Below, piece by piece: positions 17,664-25,304 of a DNA stretch of 64,000 bases (the stretch's first letter is position 1; every line of letters starts with the position of its first letter). This stretch comes from Mollicutes bacterium (lineage in GTDB: Bacteria > Bacillota_I > Bacilli_A > Izemoplasmatales > Izemoplasmataceae). The stretch covers positions 1 to 64,000 of the forward strand of contig PUOX01000008.1 in the NCBI GenBank assembly GCA_003552925.1, written 5' to 3'. Both the position numbers and the translations under genes were made by a program. A model generated the notes under the pieces. The model was not told the origin of the DNA and did not search any database. It worked only from the letters and a program-made list of their open reading frames with translations.

Positions 17664-18389
17664 TTACCGTTTTCCAAGGGTCCCGAGATACACCGAGAAG
17701 TATTTTTCTCCGTCAAGACCGAGCAAATCGTTCACCGCGTCGTCATCATACGCCGCAATGGCCACGGTGCCGCAATGGAGCTGTTCGGCAATCAAATAAA
17801 GGTTCTGCGAGACATGGCCGGCGTCTAGGAAAATATAGCGATACCCGCGTTCGCCGTAGCGATAGGCCATCCGGTAGATGTCCGCAACCCATACAAACGT
17901 TACCGCGGCCGTTTCGATCATCTTTTGGCCGAGGCAAGCGTCTTTGAGCTTCGAAACGCGTTTCTCGTCCAAAGCGACCGGAACCAACGCGTGTTCAAGC
18001 GCCATGTAACGATACAGCCCGCGTTTCAATCCGGTGACGTTGTTCACCAGCAAATACGTGTCAAACGCATGCCGGGCGCCGGCGGAGGGGACGGTGCGAA
18101 AGGTCACGCCGGATTTTTGCTCGCGCACGCCCTGTGTCCCCCAAAGCGCATAAGACAGTTCCTCCATGCTCAAGGGTTGTTCCGAATACTTGCGAACGCT
18201 ATGGCGTTTGGCGATGGCCGCTCGCAACGAGATTTCCGGCAAATCAAGACTTCTAGGTTCCGGCAAAGGGATTCGGTCGCCCTCGCAGGGAGTTTCTAAT
18301 TTTGGAGTTTCCTTGCCTTCTTTGTGGGGAGTGGGATTCATGTTTTTGAGTTTGGTGGCTTCCAAGAACTTTTTGACGGCGTCGTTCAT
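17664..18389 (-). CDS. SagB-type nitroreductase-fold dehydrogenase
   Basis: A 241-residue FMN-dependent oxidoreductase of the nitroreductase superfamily, SagB-like branch: RHSVRKYSEQPLSMEELSYALWGTQG near residue 65, VPSAGARHAFDTYLLV, and an end GLDGEKYFSVYLGTLGK. I start it at ATG 18389, preceded by GAGGAGG; the frame stays open 48 codons upstream but that stretch overlaps the promoter and tRNA-Ala region. SagB members that act in azoline-peptide synthesis sit beside cyclodehydratase and precursor genes. None is present here, so a stand-alone redox role is more likely. Confidence 0.9.
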   Translation of the reverse strand: MNDAVKKFLEATKLKNMNPTPHKEGKETPKLETPCEGDRIPLPEPRSLDLPEISLRAAIAKRHSVRKYSEQPLSMEELSYALWGTQGVREQKSGVTFRTVPSAGARHAFDTYLLVNNVTGLKRGLYRYMALEHALVPVALDEKRVSKLKDACLGQKMIETAAVTFVWVADIYRMAYRYGERGYRYIFLDAGHVSQNLYLIAEQLHCGTVAIAAYDDDAVNDLLGLDGEKYFSVYLGTLGKR

Positions 18390-18454
18390 CCTATCGACCT
18401 CCTCGTAAGAACTACTCTCATTATACACCATAGAGCCCGTTCCATAAAGAGCAT

Positions 18455-18481
18455 GAAAAAACCGCACCGTTTCGGTGCGGT
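18455..18481 (-). terminator. Terminator of tRNA-Ala
   Basis: Minus strand ACCGCACCG-AAA-CGGTGCGGT followed by TTTTTC. Confidence 0.9.
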
Positions 18482-18496
18482 ATTGTCGGCAAACTC

Positions 18497-18569
18497 TGGA
18501 GCTAACGGGGCTCGAACCCGTGACCTCTAGCATGCCATGCTAGCGCTCTCCCAGCTGAGCTATAGCCCC
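18497..18569 (-). tRNA. tRNA-Ala (anticodon GGC)
   Basis: A 73-base cloverleaf: acceptor GGGGCTA/TAGCTCC, which includes the G3-U70 pair that marks alanine tRNAs; anticodon arm CTAGC-ATGGCAT-GCTAG with anticodon GGC; T arm ACGGG-TTCGAGC-CCCGT. CCA is not encoded (GAG follows the discriminator A). Confidence 0.95.
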
Positions 18570-18579
18570 AACCAACGAA

Positions 18580-18608
18580 ATTATACATGAAGTGCGGAAG
18601 AATTTCAA
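18580..18608 (-). promoter_or_regulatory. Promoter of tRNA-Ala
   Basis: Minus strand TTGAAA (18603-18608), 17-base spacer, consensus TATAAT (18580-18585). Confidence 0.75.
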
Positions 18609-18690
18609 TCGTATTCCCGGAAAAAACCAAATCGACCATTTTCGATCGCCTGTTTGCGAGCGGCTGGCGCCATTTATGGAAAACAAGCAT

Positions 18691-18717
18691 GAAAAAGCCC
18701 GCTTATGAAAGCGGGCA
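18691..18717 (-). terminator. Terminator of the nuclease lipoprotein gene
   Basis: Minus strand GCCCGCTTTCATAAGCGGGC followed by TTTTTCATGC, just past the stop. Confidence 0.85.
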
Positions 18718-18720
18718 ATC

Positions 18721-19827
18721 TTAAGGCAAAGGAGCGTCTGTCGCAAGAACTTCCATGCGGCGGGCATCGAAGTTCGTCAATTGCAAATTGCCACGCCACT
18801 CGGTCAAAAAAAGGTTCGTTATGGAAACTTCGTGGCCGGTCCGGATTTTCGAAGAGGTTCTATAGCCGTAAAAAACACGAATGGTCCGTTCGCCGTCCCA
18901 TAGGTCGAACAGGTTCTCAGAACCCGCTACTCTCGTGATGACGCCTTGGACGTTCACAAACCGGTGCATATAGTCTTCAGTGTTGTTGCGGAGGTCGCTG
19001 ACCGTAACATCCAAAACGTCTTGTTCGAACAGCGGATCGCTTTCGCCGTGGATGTGGCGCCCCGTCATTCTGGCGTTATGGTGCGCAAGACGCAAATAAT
19101 CGCCAAATTGAGAATTGCCGGCGCTAGTGGCCGGAGTGAAGCCCAGTTCGATGAGTTCAAGATTCAACAGTCGGCCGTCGTACCAAACATACGCCAAGTC
19201 CCGTCCGAAATTCCCAACGCGTCCGACCGTGGGATGAGGTTCAGGATGGCCTAGCGTCGGATGGGGTTCATACTCGAGCACGATCGTTTCGGCTTCCGAC
19301 AAAACCTCACAAACATAACGGCTGCTTTCAGGACCCCATGGTTCGATGGTGATGGTCGATTCAGGGGTGTCGATGTTCAAATAGCGAACCGTCACGAACC
19401 CCGGTGCGCTGAAGTTTGTCGTATCGCCGTCGGTACAGCTGTGCAAGGACGCTTCGCCGATGCCGTCGGTACGGAAGGTTCTTCCTTGATAACGGCTTTC
19501 ATGGAGCGTCAAGCGGTCGGTCAAAGGGGTCAGGAGTTCTCCCTCGTAAGGCAGGGTTTCTCCGTACAATGTCGCGTTGCTGTCAAAGACCTTTTCAATG
19601 TCGAACCGTGTCGAAAAGTCTTCCTCTGTGAACCAGCCTAAAAAATACAAATCTTGTAATGTCGGTGTAGGGTACGAAGCCAACCGCCCGTCTTCGTTGA
19701 CCGTGCGGGTCTCATAGACTTCATCCCCAAGCATGAACGTTACTTCCGGCGTTCTCTGGCACGCCGCAAGCATCGCAAGCAACGTCATCACGCTCAAAAA
19801 CAGCATGGTTTTCCGCAAATTCATCAT
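18721..19827 (-). CDS. Thermonuclease-like lipoprotein with Listeria-Bacteroides repeat and OB-fold tail
   Basis: A 368-residue lipoprotein (lipobox LAAC, Cys23) in three modules. Residues ~28-75 resemble a Listeria-Bacteroides (InlB B-type) repeat ending YFLGWF. Residues ~120-270 are a staphylococcal-nuclease domain: DGDT, VRYLNIDTPE and the GR of NFGRDLAY align with Asp21, Arg35/Asp40/Glu43 and Arg87 of Staphylococcus nuclease, so it should be active on DNA and RNA. A His-Pro-rich insert near 205 (HPTLGHPEPHPTVG) is unusual. The last ~90 residues look like an OB fold. Start codons ATG 19827, ATG 19824 or a TTG six bases further are all close to AAGGA. Confidence 0.9.
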   Translation of the reverse strand: MMNLRKTMLFLSVMTLLAMLAACQRTPEVTFMLGDEVYETRTVNEDGRLASYPTPTLQDLYFLGWFTEEDFSTRFDIEKVFDSNATLYGETLPYEGELLTPLTDRLTLHESRYQGRTFRTDGIGEASLHSCTDGDTTNFSAPGFVTVRYLNIDTPESTITIEPWGPESSRYVCEVLSEAETIVLEYEPHPTLGHPEPHPTVGRVGNFGRDLAYVWYDGRLLNLELIELGFTPATSAGNSQFGDYLRLAHHNARMTGRHIHGESDPLFEQDVLDVTVSDLRNNTEDYMHRFVNVQGVITRVAGSENLFDLWDGERTIRVFYGYRTSSKIRTGHEVSITNLFLTEWRGNLQLTNFDARRMEVLATDAPLP

Positions 19828-19858
19828 TCCTTCGTTTTCGTAAGCGTAAGCGCCTCAA

Positions 19859-19889
19859 TCCTTTCTGCATCCCGCGAACAAGGGCAGAA
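19859..19889 (-). other. Hairpin in the 5' untranslated leader of the nuclease gene
   Basis: Minus strand CTTTCTGC and GCAGAAAG arms with an inner CC/GG pair and a loop near CGCGAA, lying between the promoter and start codon. There is no T run after it, so it is not a simple terminator. It may affect mRNA stability or translation. Confidence 0.5.
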
Positions 19890-19923
19890 AGAAAAATTCA
19901 ACTTATTATACCACAATCGTCGC

Positions 19924-19953
19924 ATTATACGGATTTTTTTCTGTAAATTTCAA
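19924..19953 (-). promoter_or_regulatory. Promoter of the nuclease lipoprotein gene
   Basis: Minus strand TTGAAA (19948-19953), 18-base spacer, TATAAT (19924-19929). A second TATAAT lies about 20 bases downstream. Confidence 0.6.
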
Positions 19954-19972
19954 GATTTAAGAGCAAGTTTCT

Positions 19973-20791
19973 TCAATCGGCATAACATGTCGGCGGATCG
20001 TAGTCAACGCCTTTGGTGTCGACGCTTACGCTTGCAATGCGAACGGTGCGTCTCGGTGCCTCGTTTTGGGTATCGACCGTCGCGATGGCGTCCAACACGT
20101 CAAAGCCTTCAATCATGGCGCCGTAAGATGCGTATTCGCCATCCAAGTGGCTTGAATCTTGATGCATGATGAAAAACTGGCTCGTCGCCGAGTTGTAATC
20201 GCCGGAAACACGCGCCATCGAAATCACGCCGCGAGTATGTTCAAGCGGATTGTCGATGCCGTTTGAAGAAAACTCCCCTTCAATTTTGCAATCGAGGCTT
20301 TCACCGCTTCCGCCTTGAATCATGAAGTTCTCGATTACACGGTGGAACGTCGAGCCGTCGTAATAGCCTTCCTCAATCAGATGGATCATGTTTTTGACGG
20401 TATTGGGCGCCACTTCCGGAAACAGCTCGATTTTCATCGGGGCGTAGCCTTCAACCTTTATGGTGACGACCGGGTTGTCGTCGTCAAAGTGTTCGCGGTA
20501 AGGGTTCAAGGTCGCTTCGCTTTCAAACCTCGGATACAAATCCACATCGCCGCTCAAGCTGCTTTCTTCATGGATGCGGTCGTAGCTATCCACGTCTTTG
20601 AACCATCCTAGGAAAATATAGCCTTCCTTGGTCACTTCGGGAAACGACGGCGTCTCGCCCGGTTCGACGGTCTCGGTTTTCAGCACGTCCCCCTCATCGT
20701 CGTAATACGTGATGTTTGCGGGTTCGTCTCGGCATGCGGCCGCAAAGAACACAAGAAACATCGAAAGAAACAAAAGCGTAGCTCTTCTCAT
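19973..20791 (-). CDS. Cyclophilin-type peptidyl-prolyl isomerase lipoprotein
   Basis: A 272-residue lipoprotein (lipobox FAAAC, Cys20). Residues ~27-70 form a Listeria-Bacteroides-type repeat (YIFLGWF) like the one in the nuclease lipoprotein next door. Residues ~100-265 are a cyclophilin domain: FPEVAPNTVKNM, STFHRVIENFMIQGG, SQFFIM and YASYGAMIEGFDVLD. It should catalyse prolyl isomerisation in proteins folding outside the membrane. It sits 22 bases after the PAP2 gene with an AGGAGG site, so the two probably share a transcript. Active-site Arg and Phe of FHR...FMIQGG are retained. Confidence 0.92.
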   Translation of the reverse strand: MRRATLLFLSMFLVFFAAACRDEPANITYYDDEGDVLKTETVEPGETPSFPEVTKEGYIFLGWFKDVDSYDRIHEESSLSGDVDLYPRFESEATLNPYREHFDDDNPVVTIKVEGYAPMKIELFPEVAPNTVKNMIHLIEEGYYDGSTFHRVIENFMIQGGSGESLDCKIEGEFSSNGIDNPLEHTRGVISMARVSGDYNSATSQFFIMHQDSSHLDGEYASYGAMIEGFDVLDAIATVDTQNEAPRRTVRIASVSVDTKGVDYDPPTCYAD

Positions 20792-20813
20792 GATAACCCT
20801 CCTATTATTTTCA

Positions 20814-21671
20814 TTAAACGGTGGTCAAACCGTTAAAAGACACAATCAACAACGTCAGAAACAAAGCCGGCAATAAAACGGCCAACACAAGATAGACGAA
20901 ATCGCGCAATGTGGGACGCCCTTTAGGAAGCGGGGCGCTTCTTTCAATGTTGCGGTTGGCCTCGGGGACGCCAAGCAGATGTACAAACCCGATCACAACG
21001 GCGTATGTGAACGCGCCCGCCCAAATGCCGTCGGAGAGGTAATGGTCTCCATAAGACATGCGCGAGACGGTCATGACGCTTCCCACCACAAGAGGAAACA
21101 CGACGCCCACACCCCACTTCACAAACAAAGCCATCGGGGTTTTGGCCTGCCTGAAGGCGAAAAAGAACATCACCCAAACGAATCCCATGCTCACATGTCC
21201 GCTTGGAAAACTTGCATCGACATCGCCCCAGTAGGAAAACGCGATTTCCAAAGGCCGGTAATAGACGTCCTCGGTAAAGAAAAGCGCGGGCCGCGGACGG
21301 GCGAAAAAGCCTTTGAGCACCAAGCTGTTGACAATGCCCACCCCAAAAAGCGGGGCGCAAACAAACAAAAGCGCATGCCTGCGATAACGTCGGATGCGCT
21401 TGTAAAAGGCGCTGTGCGAAAAAGAAAGCAGGAAGAGCGGCAAGCCAATCAGGATGGGAACGGCGAAAAGCAACGCGTTCATCGGATAGTAAAAAAAGGA
21501 CAAAACCGGATGATTGGGCCCCATCCAGCCTTCGGTCTCACTATAGAATCGCGAGATGGTGTCCACATCAAGACTGGTGCGCCAAAACAGCACGGTGCTT
21601 GCAAACAGCAAAACCGACAACGCCGCATTCACCATCAAAAATCCGTGCTGTTCCGTTTTATGCATGGCCAT
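20814..21671 (-). CDS. PAP2-family membrane phosphatase
   Basis: A 285-residue integral membrane protein with about six or seven hydrophobic segments and the three PAP2 phosphatase motifs in order: KGFFARPRP, PSGH (within DASFPSGHVSMGF), and SRMSYGDHYLSDG. It removes phosphate from a lipid such as phosphatidate or an isoprenyl diphosphate on the outer face of the membrane. It is the first gene of a pair with the cyclophilin lipoprotein. Phosphatidate or undecaprenyl diphosphate specificity cannot be told apart by sequence reading alone. Confidence 0.92.
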   Translation of the reverse strand: MAMHKTEQHGFLMVNAALSVLLFASTVLFWRTSLDVDTISRFYSETEGWMGPNHPVLSFFYYPMNALLFAVPILIGLPLFLLSFSHSAFYKRIRRYRRHALLFVCAPLFGVGIVNSLVLKGFFARPRPALFFTEDVYYRPLEIAFSYWGDVDASFPSGHVSMGFVWVMFFFAFRQAKTPMALFVKWGVGVVFPLVVGSVMTVSRMSYGDHYLSDGIWAGAFTYAVVIGFVHLLGVPEANRNIERSAPLPKGRPTLRDFVYLVLAVLLPALFLTLLIVSFNGLTTV

Positions 21672-21753
21672 ACCTCCAAAAAGTCTCCATAAAACTTCAC
21701 GTCCCTAATTATTATACAATATTTCACCATAGGTGACGACACTTCGAGGGCGC

Positions 21754-23037
21754 TTACCGTTTGGCGTCCATCATAATGCCCACGATCTCTTTGTCCGTCA
21801 AACGCATGCCTTCCCGTGCAAGGCGTGAAACATTGGCGATGGTCTGTTCGACGCCTTTGGCCAGTATGCCTTCGCCGGCCAAAAATTCCTCGCCTTCCAA
21901 ATACATCTGATGGCCCAAAACGCCGGCTTCGACCGCTGTTGCGATTTTCGCGGCGCAAGAAGGCTTGGCGCCATCGCAAACGATGCCCGAAACCACCGCC
22001 AGCGCATTGACGATCGTATGCGCCACGGCTTCGTAGCCGCCGCCATACAAGTACGCAATGCCCCCTCCGGCCGCGGCTCCCGCAAATACCACACCGCAGT
22101 AGGCCGAAAGGCATCCGACCCCGGTTTTTTGATGGACGGTCACCAAGTTTGAGACCACAAGCGCGCGGTAAAGCCTCTCTTGTTCGACGCCGAGATGCTC
22201 GGCAAACACAACAAGCGGCACCGAAACCGCGATGCCTTGATTGCCGGAGCCCGAAACGATGGTGACCGGAAGCGGGCTGCCGCCCATCCTCGCATCCGAC
22301 GCCGCCGCACTGATCGCTTTGGCGAGGTTCTTCACATCGTCGCCGTAGCGAGTTTTCAAAACAGAACCGACGTTGGCGCCGTAAGAATGCGTCAATCCTT
22401 CCTCGGCGATGGAACGGTTGTTTTCGATTTGGTGGCGGAAAAGGTCGGCGATGTCGTCAACGTCCACACTGTCGGCAAAATCCACAATGCCCTCGACGGT
22501 GAGCAAATGCCTGGGGTCCTCGGGGGAAAGCACACTTTCACGGTAGGGTCGTTCATACAAGGTTTCATCGTCTTTCTCTATCAGTACAATGTCGGTATGG
22601 CGACCGAGCAGTCGAACGCGCACTTTGCCTTCTTCGTTCATCAAAGCGATGTCGACGTCAAAGACGTGGACAGAGTCGCTTGGGCGGATGTCAATGTCCG
22701 CTTCGTTCAGATAAGCAAGAATCTCTTCTTCTTTTTTCGCGTCGACGTCCGCCAACACGTCAAGTTGTTTGTCGGCACGGCCGGCGACGATGCCGGCGGC
22801 GACGGCCGCTTTCACGCCCTTTAGGTTTTTCGTGTGCGGTATAACCACGCCCAATGTGTTCTTCAGAACGTTTTCACTGAGCGACAAACAAATGGTTTCA
22901 GGGGTTCCATCGAGCAATTCTTTGGCCTTTGCGGCCGCAAAAGCGATGGAGATGGGCTCCGTGCATCCCGTGGCGGGACGCAGCTCTTCTCGCAATATTC
23001 TCAAAAACGCCTCGTAACGGCTGTCGTTTTTGTCCAT
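21754..23037 (-). CDS. cyuA: L-cysteine desulfidase (CyuA/UPF0597 family)
   Basis: A 427-residue protein of the L-serine dehydratase-like UPF0597 family. RPATGCTEPISIAFAAAKA near residue 20 holds the characteristic Cys, and further Cys in GVGCLSAYCGVV and IVCDGAKPSCAAK match the [4Fe-4S] ligands described for the family. Characterised members split L-cysteine into pyruvate, ammonia and sulfide, allowing cysteine to be used for energy. I start at ATG 23037 (GGAGG, eight bases upstream); the open frame runs ~97 codons further but through a structured RNA and promoter. A serine dehydratase activity is the main alternative. Confidence 0.9.
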   Translation of the reverse strand: MDKNDSRYEAFLRILREELRPATGCTEPISIAFAAAKAKELLDGTPETICLSLSENVLKNTLGVVIPHTKNLKGVKAAVAAGIVAGRADKQLDVLADVDAKKEEEILAYLNEADIDIRPSDSVHVFDVDIALMNEEGKVRVRLLGRHTDIVLIEKDDETLYERPYRESVLSPEDPRHLLTVEGIVDFADSVDVDDIADLFRHQIENNRSIAEEGLTHSYGANVGSVLKTRYGDDVKNLAKAISAAASDARMGGSPLPVTIVSGSGNQGIAVSVPLVVFAEHLGVEQERLYRALVVSNLVTVHQKTGVGCLSAYCGVVFAGAAAGGGIAYLYGGGYEAVAHTIVNALAVVSGIVCDGAKPSCAAKIATAVEAGVLGHQMYLEGEEFLAGEGILAKGVEQTIANVSRLAREGMRLTDKEIVGIMMDAKR

Positions 23038-23114
23038 GAAGCACCTCCGCAAAGATTGTAGGCGTACATGAAGATTATACAACAAAACCGCCCGAAAGCA
23101 CAGTTGCCTGCCAA

Positions 23115-23139
23115 CAAAAAACCGTTCGCGACGAACGGT
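23115..23139 (-). terminator. Terminator of the cyuA leader RNA
   Basis: Minus strand ACCGTTCG-TCG-CGAACGGT (eight perfect pairs) followed by TTTTTG. Confidence 0.9.
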
Positions 23140-23256
23140 CCTTTGCGGGGCGTCCCCCTTCCACTCAAATGCGACCCGGTTTCGACAAGTTACGAGCTTA
23201 CGTTTGCGTGAGAGCCCGCTATGCTTCGCGGAATCAAAAGCGAAATTCTCTTTACC
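23115..23256 (-). ncRNA. Structured leader or small RNA upstream of cyuA, class unknown
   Basis: A strong promoter (23260-23289) starts a ~140-base transcript ending in an intrinsic terminator, all in the 78-220 bases before the cyuA ATG. Stems seen: AGAG/CTCT closing an inner TTTCGC/GCGAAG hairpin (which competes with CCGC/GCGG), ACTTG/CGGGT with two G-U pairs that hold only on the minus strand, GGGG-GACG-CCCC, and the terminator. This is the architecture of a riboswitch or attenuator. I could not match it to SAM, T-box, glycine, lysine, c-di-GMP, TPP, FMN or other familiar consensus motifs. A second -10 (23074-23079) after the terminator leaves open an independent small RNA. Confidence 0.6.
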
Positions 23257-23259
23257 GCA

Positions 23260-23289
23260 ATTATACCCCCATGTCGCACAAAAAGGCAA
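23260..23289 (-). promoter_or_regulatory. Promoter of the cyuA leader RNA
   Basis: Minus strand TTGCCT (23284-23289), 18-base spacer, consensus TATAAT (23260-23265). Confidence 0.7.
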
Positions 23290-23363
23290 GAAAAAATCGT
23301 CAAATCTTCCCAATACAGTGTCCGACACATCTATGTTACAATGAAAACAAAGGAGGGATGCCC

Positions 23364-24035
23364 ATGTTCCGGTTTGATTTCGCGAATCCCTACTTGATTT
23401 ACGTCGTCTACAATGCGCTGGTGATTGTGACGGTGTTATCCTTCTTTCGTTTCAAAGGTTTCTTTCAACGAAACGAAACCGCCGTGTTGAGGCTTTCCGG
23501 CGTCGTTTTGCTTTATTCGCAAGTGGTGCTCTACATTTTGCCTCTGGCCGATGGACGTTACACGCTGCCGTTTTTCATCTGCCGCATCACAACGCTGCTC
23601 GTTCTTTTCTATTTCTTTTTCGGCAGAAGATTTTTGCACGCCATCCTCTTCTTTTTCGGGAGCACGGGCCTTTTTGCGGTGTGGATTCCCGCCGGACCGA
23701 TTGAAAACATTGCGAATCTGACCGAATACTATTTCATCGGACATTTCTTTGTGGCGGTGTTTCCCTTCTATCTTGTCGCGGTGAAAAACTACCGGCCGAT
23801 ACGTTCTACCGCCATCGCCATGGCCATCGGATTCGGGGTGTTCTTGGCCGCTTTCATCCCTTGGAACGAAGCGATGGGGTGGAACTATTTCTTCTTAAGC
23901 CACCGCAACCCTCTTTTTGATCTGTTTTCTTGGATGAACTACTATGTGTTCGCCGTGCTGCACGCTATTGGACTGTTGCTTTGGTTTTTGATTCTCGTGA
24001 AAATCGCCGACGCATACTACCGCCGCAACTCATGA
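23364..24035 (+). CDS. TMEM164/YwaF-like integral membrane protein
   Basis: A 223-residue protein with about seven hydrophobic segments, consistent in size and pattern with the YwaF/TMEM164 membrane protein family. Function in bacteria is not established. The start is ATG 23364, eight bases after AGGAGGG; the ATG at 23358 is too close to the ribosome site, and the long upstream open frame overlaps the cyuA leader on the other strand. A TACAAT with preceding TGT (extended -10) lies just upstream. It converges with tldE on a shared terminator. Confidence 0.7.
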   Translation: MFRFDFANPYLIYVVYNALVIVTVLSFFRFKGFFQRNETAVLRLSGVVLLYSQVVLYILPLADGRYTLPFFICRITTLLVLFYFFFGRRFLHAILFFFGSTGLFAVWIPAGPIENIANLTEYYFIGHFFVAVFPFYLVAVKNYRPIRSTAIAMAIGFGVFLAAFIPWNEAMGWNYFFLSHRNPLFDLFSWMNYYVFAVLHAIGLLLWFLILVKIADAYYRRNS

Positions 24036-24068
24036 AAAAAGCATTTCCGAAGAAATGCTTTTTCTTTT
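24034..24068. terminator. Bidirectional terminator between the TMEM164-like gene and tldE
   Basis: AAAAAAGCATTTC-CGAA-GAAATGCTTTTTCTTTT, usable from both converging genes. Confidence 0.85.
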
Positions 24069-25293
24069 ATCTTTTGATGTCCATGTAATAGCCTTGGATT
24101 TGCAGATCGTCCCCGATATAGATGGTGTCGGGGTTGAACGTGCCGATGTAGTCTTCGCCATACATTTTGTAGATGGTGCTTCGCATGGTGAACTCTTCAA
24201 GCTTTCCGAGCAATTTCTCCCCGTCAAACAAAAACGCGAGTTGCACGGGGGCCGCAAAGGTTCCATCGGCCGTGAAATCGCCGCCCGAGCTCACAACGAC
24301 GAAGATGGCGGGCTGCCCTTTGAGGGCTTTTTTTATGTCTTTTGAATCGGTCTTGATTCTCAGCGGCGCCGTGCTCAAAGAGGGCACGCCGTCGTAGGCG
24401 CCGCCGGCGGCGCCGGTGTGGTTCAAGTTGTATCGCTTGGCCGTCTCTTTGTCGGTGAACACGTTTTTCAGCACGCCGTTTTCGATCAGGGGAACACGGT
24501 CTTCCGACATGCGGACTCCTTCGTTGTCAAAGAACGCAGTGCGGCTTTCTTTGGGGTTGCGGTTTTGTTCGAGGGTGAATTTTTCGTGGAAGAGCTTTTC
24601 CCCCATTTTGCCGCTGAAAAGCGAACTGTTGGTGGCGTAGTTCTCCCCGTTCAAAGACCGCATCAAAAACCGTTTGGCTTCGGGGCTTTGAAAGGTGAAA
24701 ACGGGAATCTTGTCGCCCTTGGGAAAGTCGACGGGGTTGTTGTAGGCGGCGAGATACTCGCGGTTGAACTCCCAGAAGCGTTTCGGGTCGAAGTTTCTGC
24801 CTTCGAAAACGACGAACCCGTCAAAAAGGTTTGCACTTTTTTTCTCTTTCAGAATCAGGCCCAATTCGAAAGCGGCGTCGTGATAGGAAAGGTCGAGCCC
24901 TTCAGAATTTTGCATGGTATAGGTAGTTTCGCGGACGGTAATGGCTTCGCTGAAAGAGAACTCGGGGAAGTCTTTTCGCAAAGTGTTCAACACGTTCTCG
25001 GTGTGTTGGACCATGGTTTGCGCGTCCATCGGAGAGGGGTTTAAATCGCGGTGGTCTTTCCCCGTTTCCAGCGAATGGGGATACAAAACGCCCGCTTGGA
25101 GGTTGTCGGTTGCTTGTTGTTCCAGTGTGCGTTCGTCGACGTCGCCAACGGCGCCGCCAATGCCGATTTTGCCTTCATCGTAGACGCGTACCGCTTTTTT
25201 GACGATGTCCTTCGTACGGACGGCCTCGATGGCCGTATTGCGAATGCGCGCCGTCGTTTCTTTCGTGCGAATGGAAAGGGTCTCTTTTTTCAT
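24067..25293 (-). CDS. tldE: TldE/PmbA-type protein of the TldD-TldE protease pair
   Basis: A 408-residue PmbA/TldE homologue. It lacks the HExxxH metal site, as TldE subunits do, and keeps family features such as NHTGAAGG in the middle and a C-terminal beta domain (GDFTADGTFAAPVQLAFLFDGEKLLG). TldD and TldE form a metalloprotease that cleaves unfolded peptides; it processes microcin B17 and degrades the CcdA antitoxin in Escherichia coli. The gene lies 11 bases after tldD, so the complex is made from one mRNA. No peptide-antibiotic genes are nearby. Confidence 0.92.
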   Translation of the reverse strand: MKKETLSIRTKETTARIRNTAIEAVRTKDIVKKAVRVYDEGKIGIGGAVGDVDERTLEQQATDNLQAGVLYPHSLETGKDHRDLNPSPMDAQTMVQHTENVLNTLRKDFPEFSFSEAITVRETTYTMQNSEGLDLSYHDAAFELGLILKEKKSANLFDGFVVFEGRNFDPKRFWEFNREYLAAYNNPVDFPKGDKIPVFTFQSPEAKRFLMRSLNGENYATNSSLFSGKMGEKLFHEKFTLEQNRNPKESRTAFFDNEGVRMSEDRVPLIENGVLKNVFTDKETAKRYNLNHTGAAGGAYDGVPSLSTAPLRIKTDSKDIKKALKGQPAIFVVVSSGGDFTADGTFAAPVQLAFLFDGEKLLGKLEEFTMRSTIYKMYGEDYIGTFNPDTIYIGDDLQIQGYYMDIKR

Positions 25294-25304
25294 GGTTTAT
25301 CCTC

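Noticed and set aside
17664-18389. SagB-type gene as part of a thiazole/oxazole-modified peptide cluster
   Set aside because: No cyclodehydratase, docking protein, transporter or short precursor gene lies nearby; tldD-tldE, sometimes linked to such clusters, are 6 kb away in their own operon.
22180-22824. 214-codon plus-strand frame opposite cyuA
   Set aside because: It is the complement of a conserved enzyme gene, has no ribosome site and no recognisable protein features.
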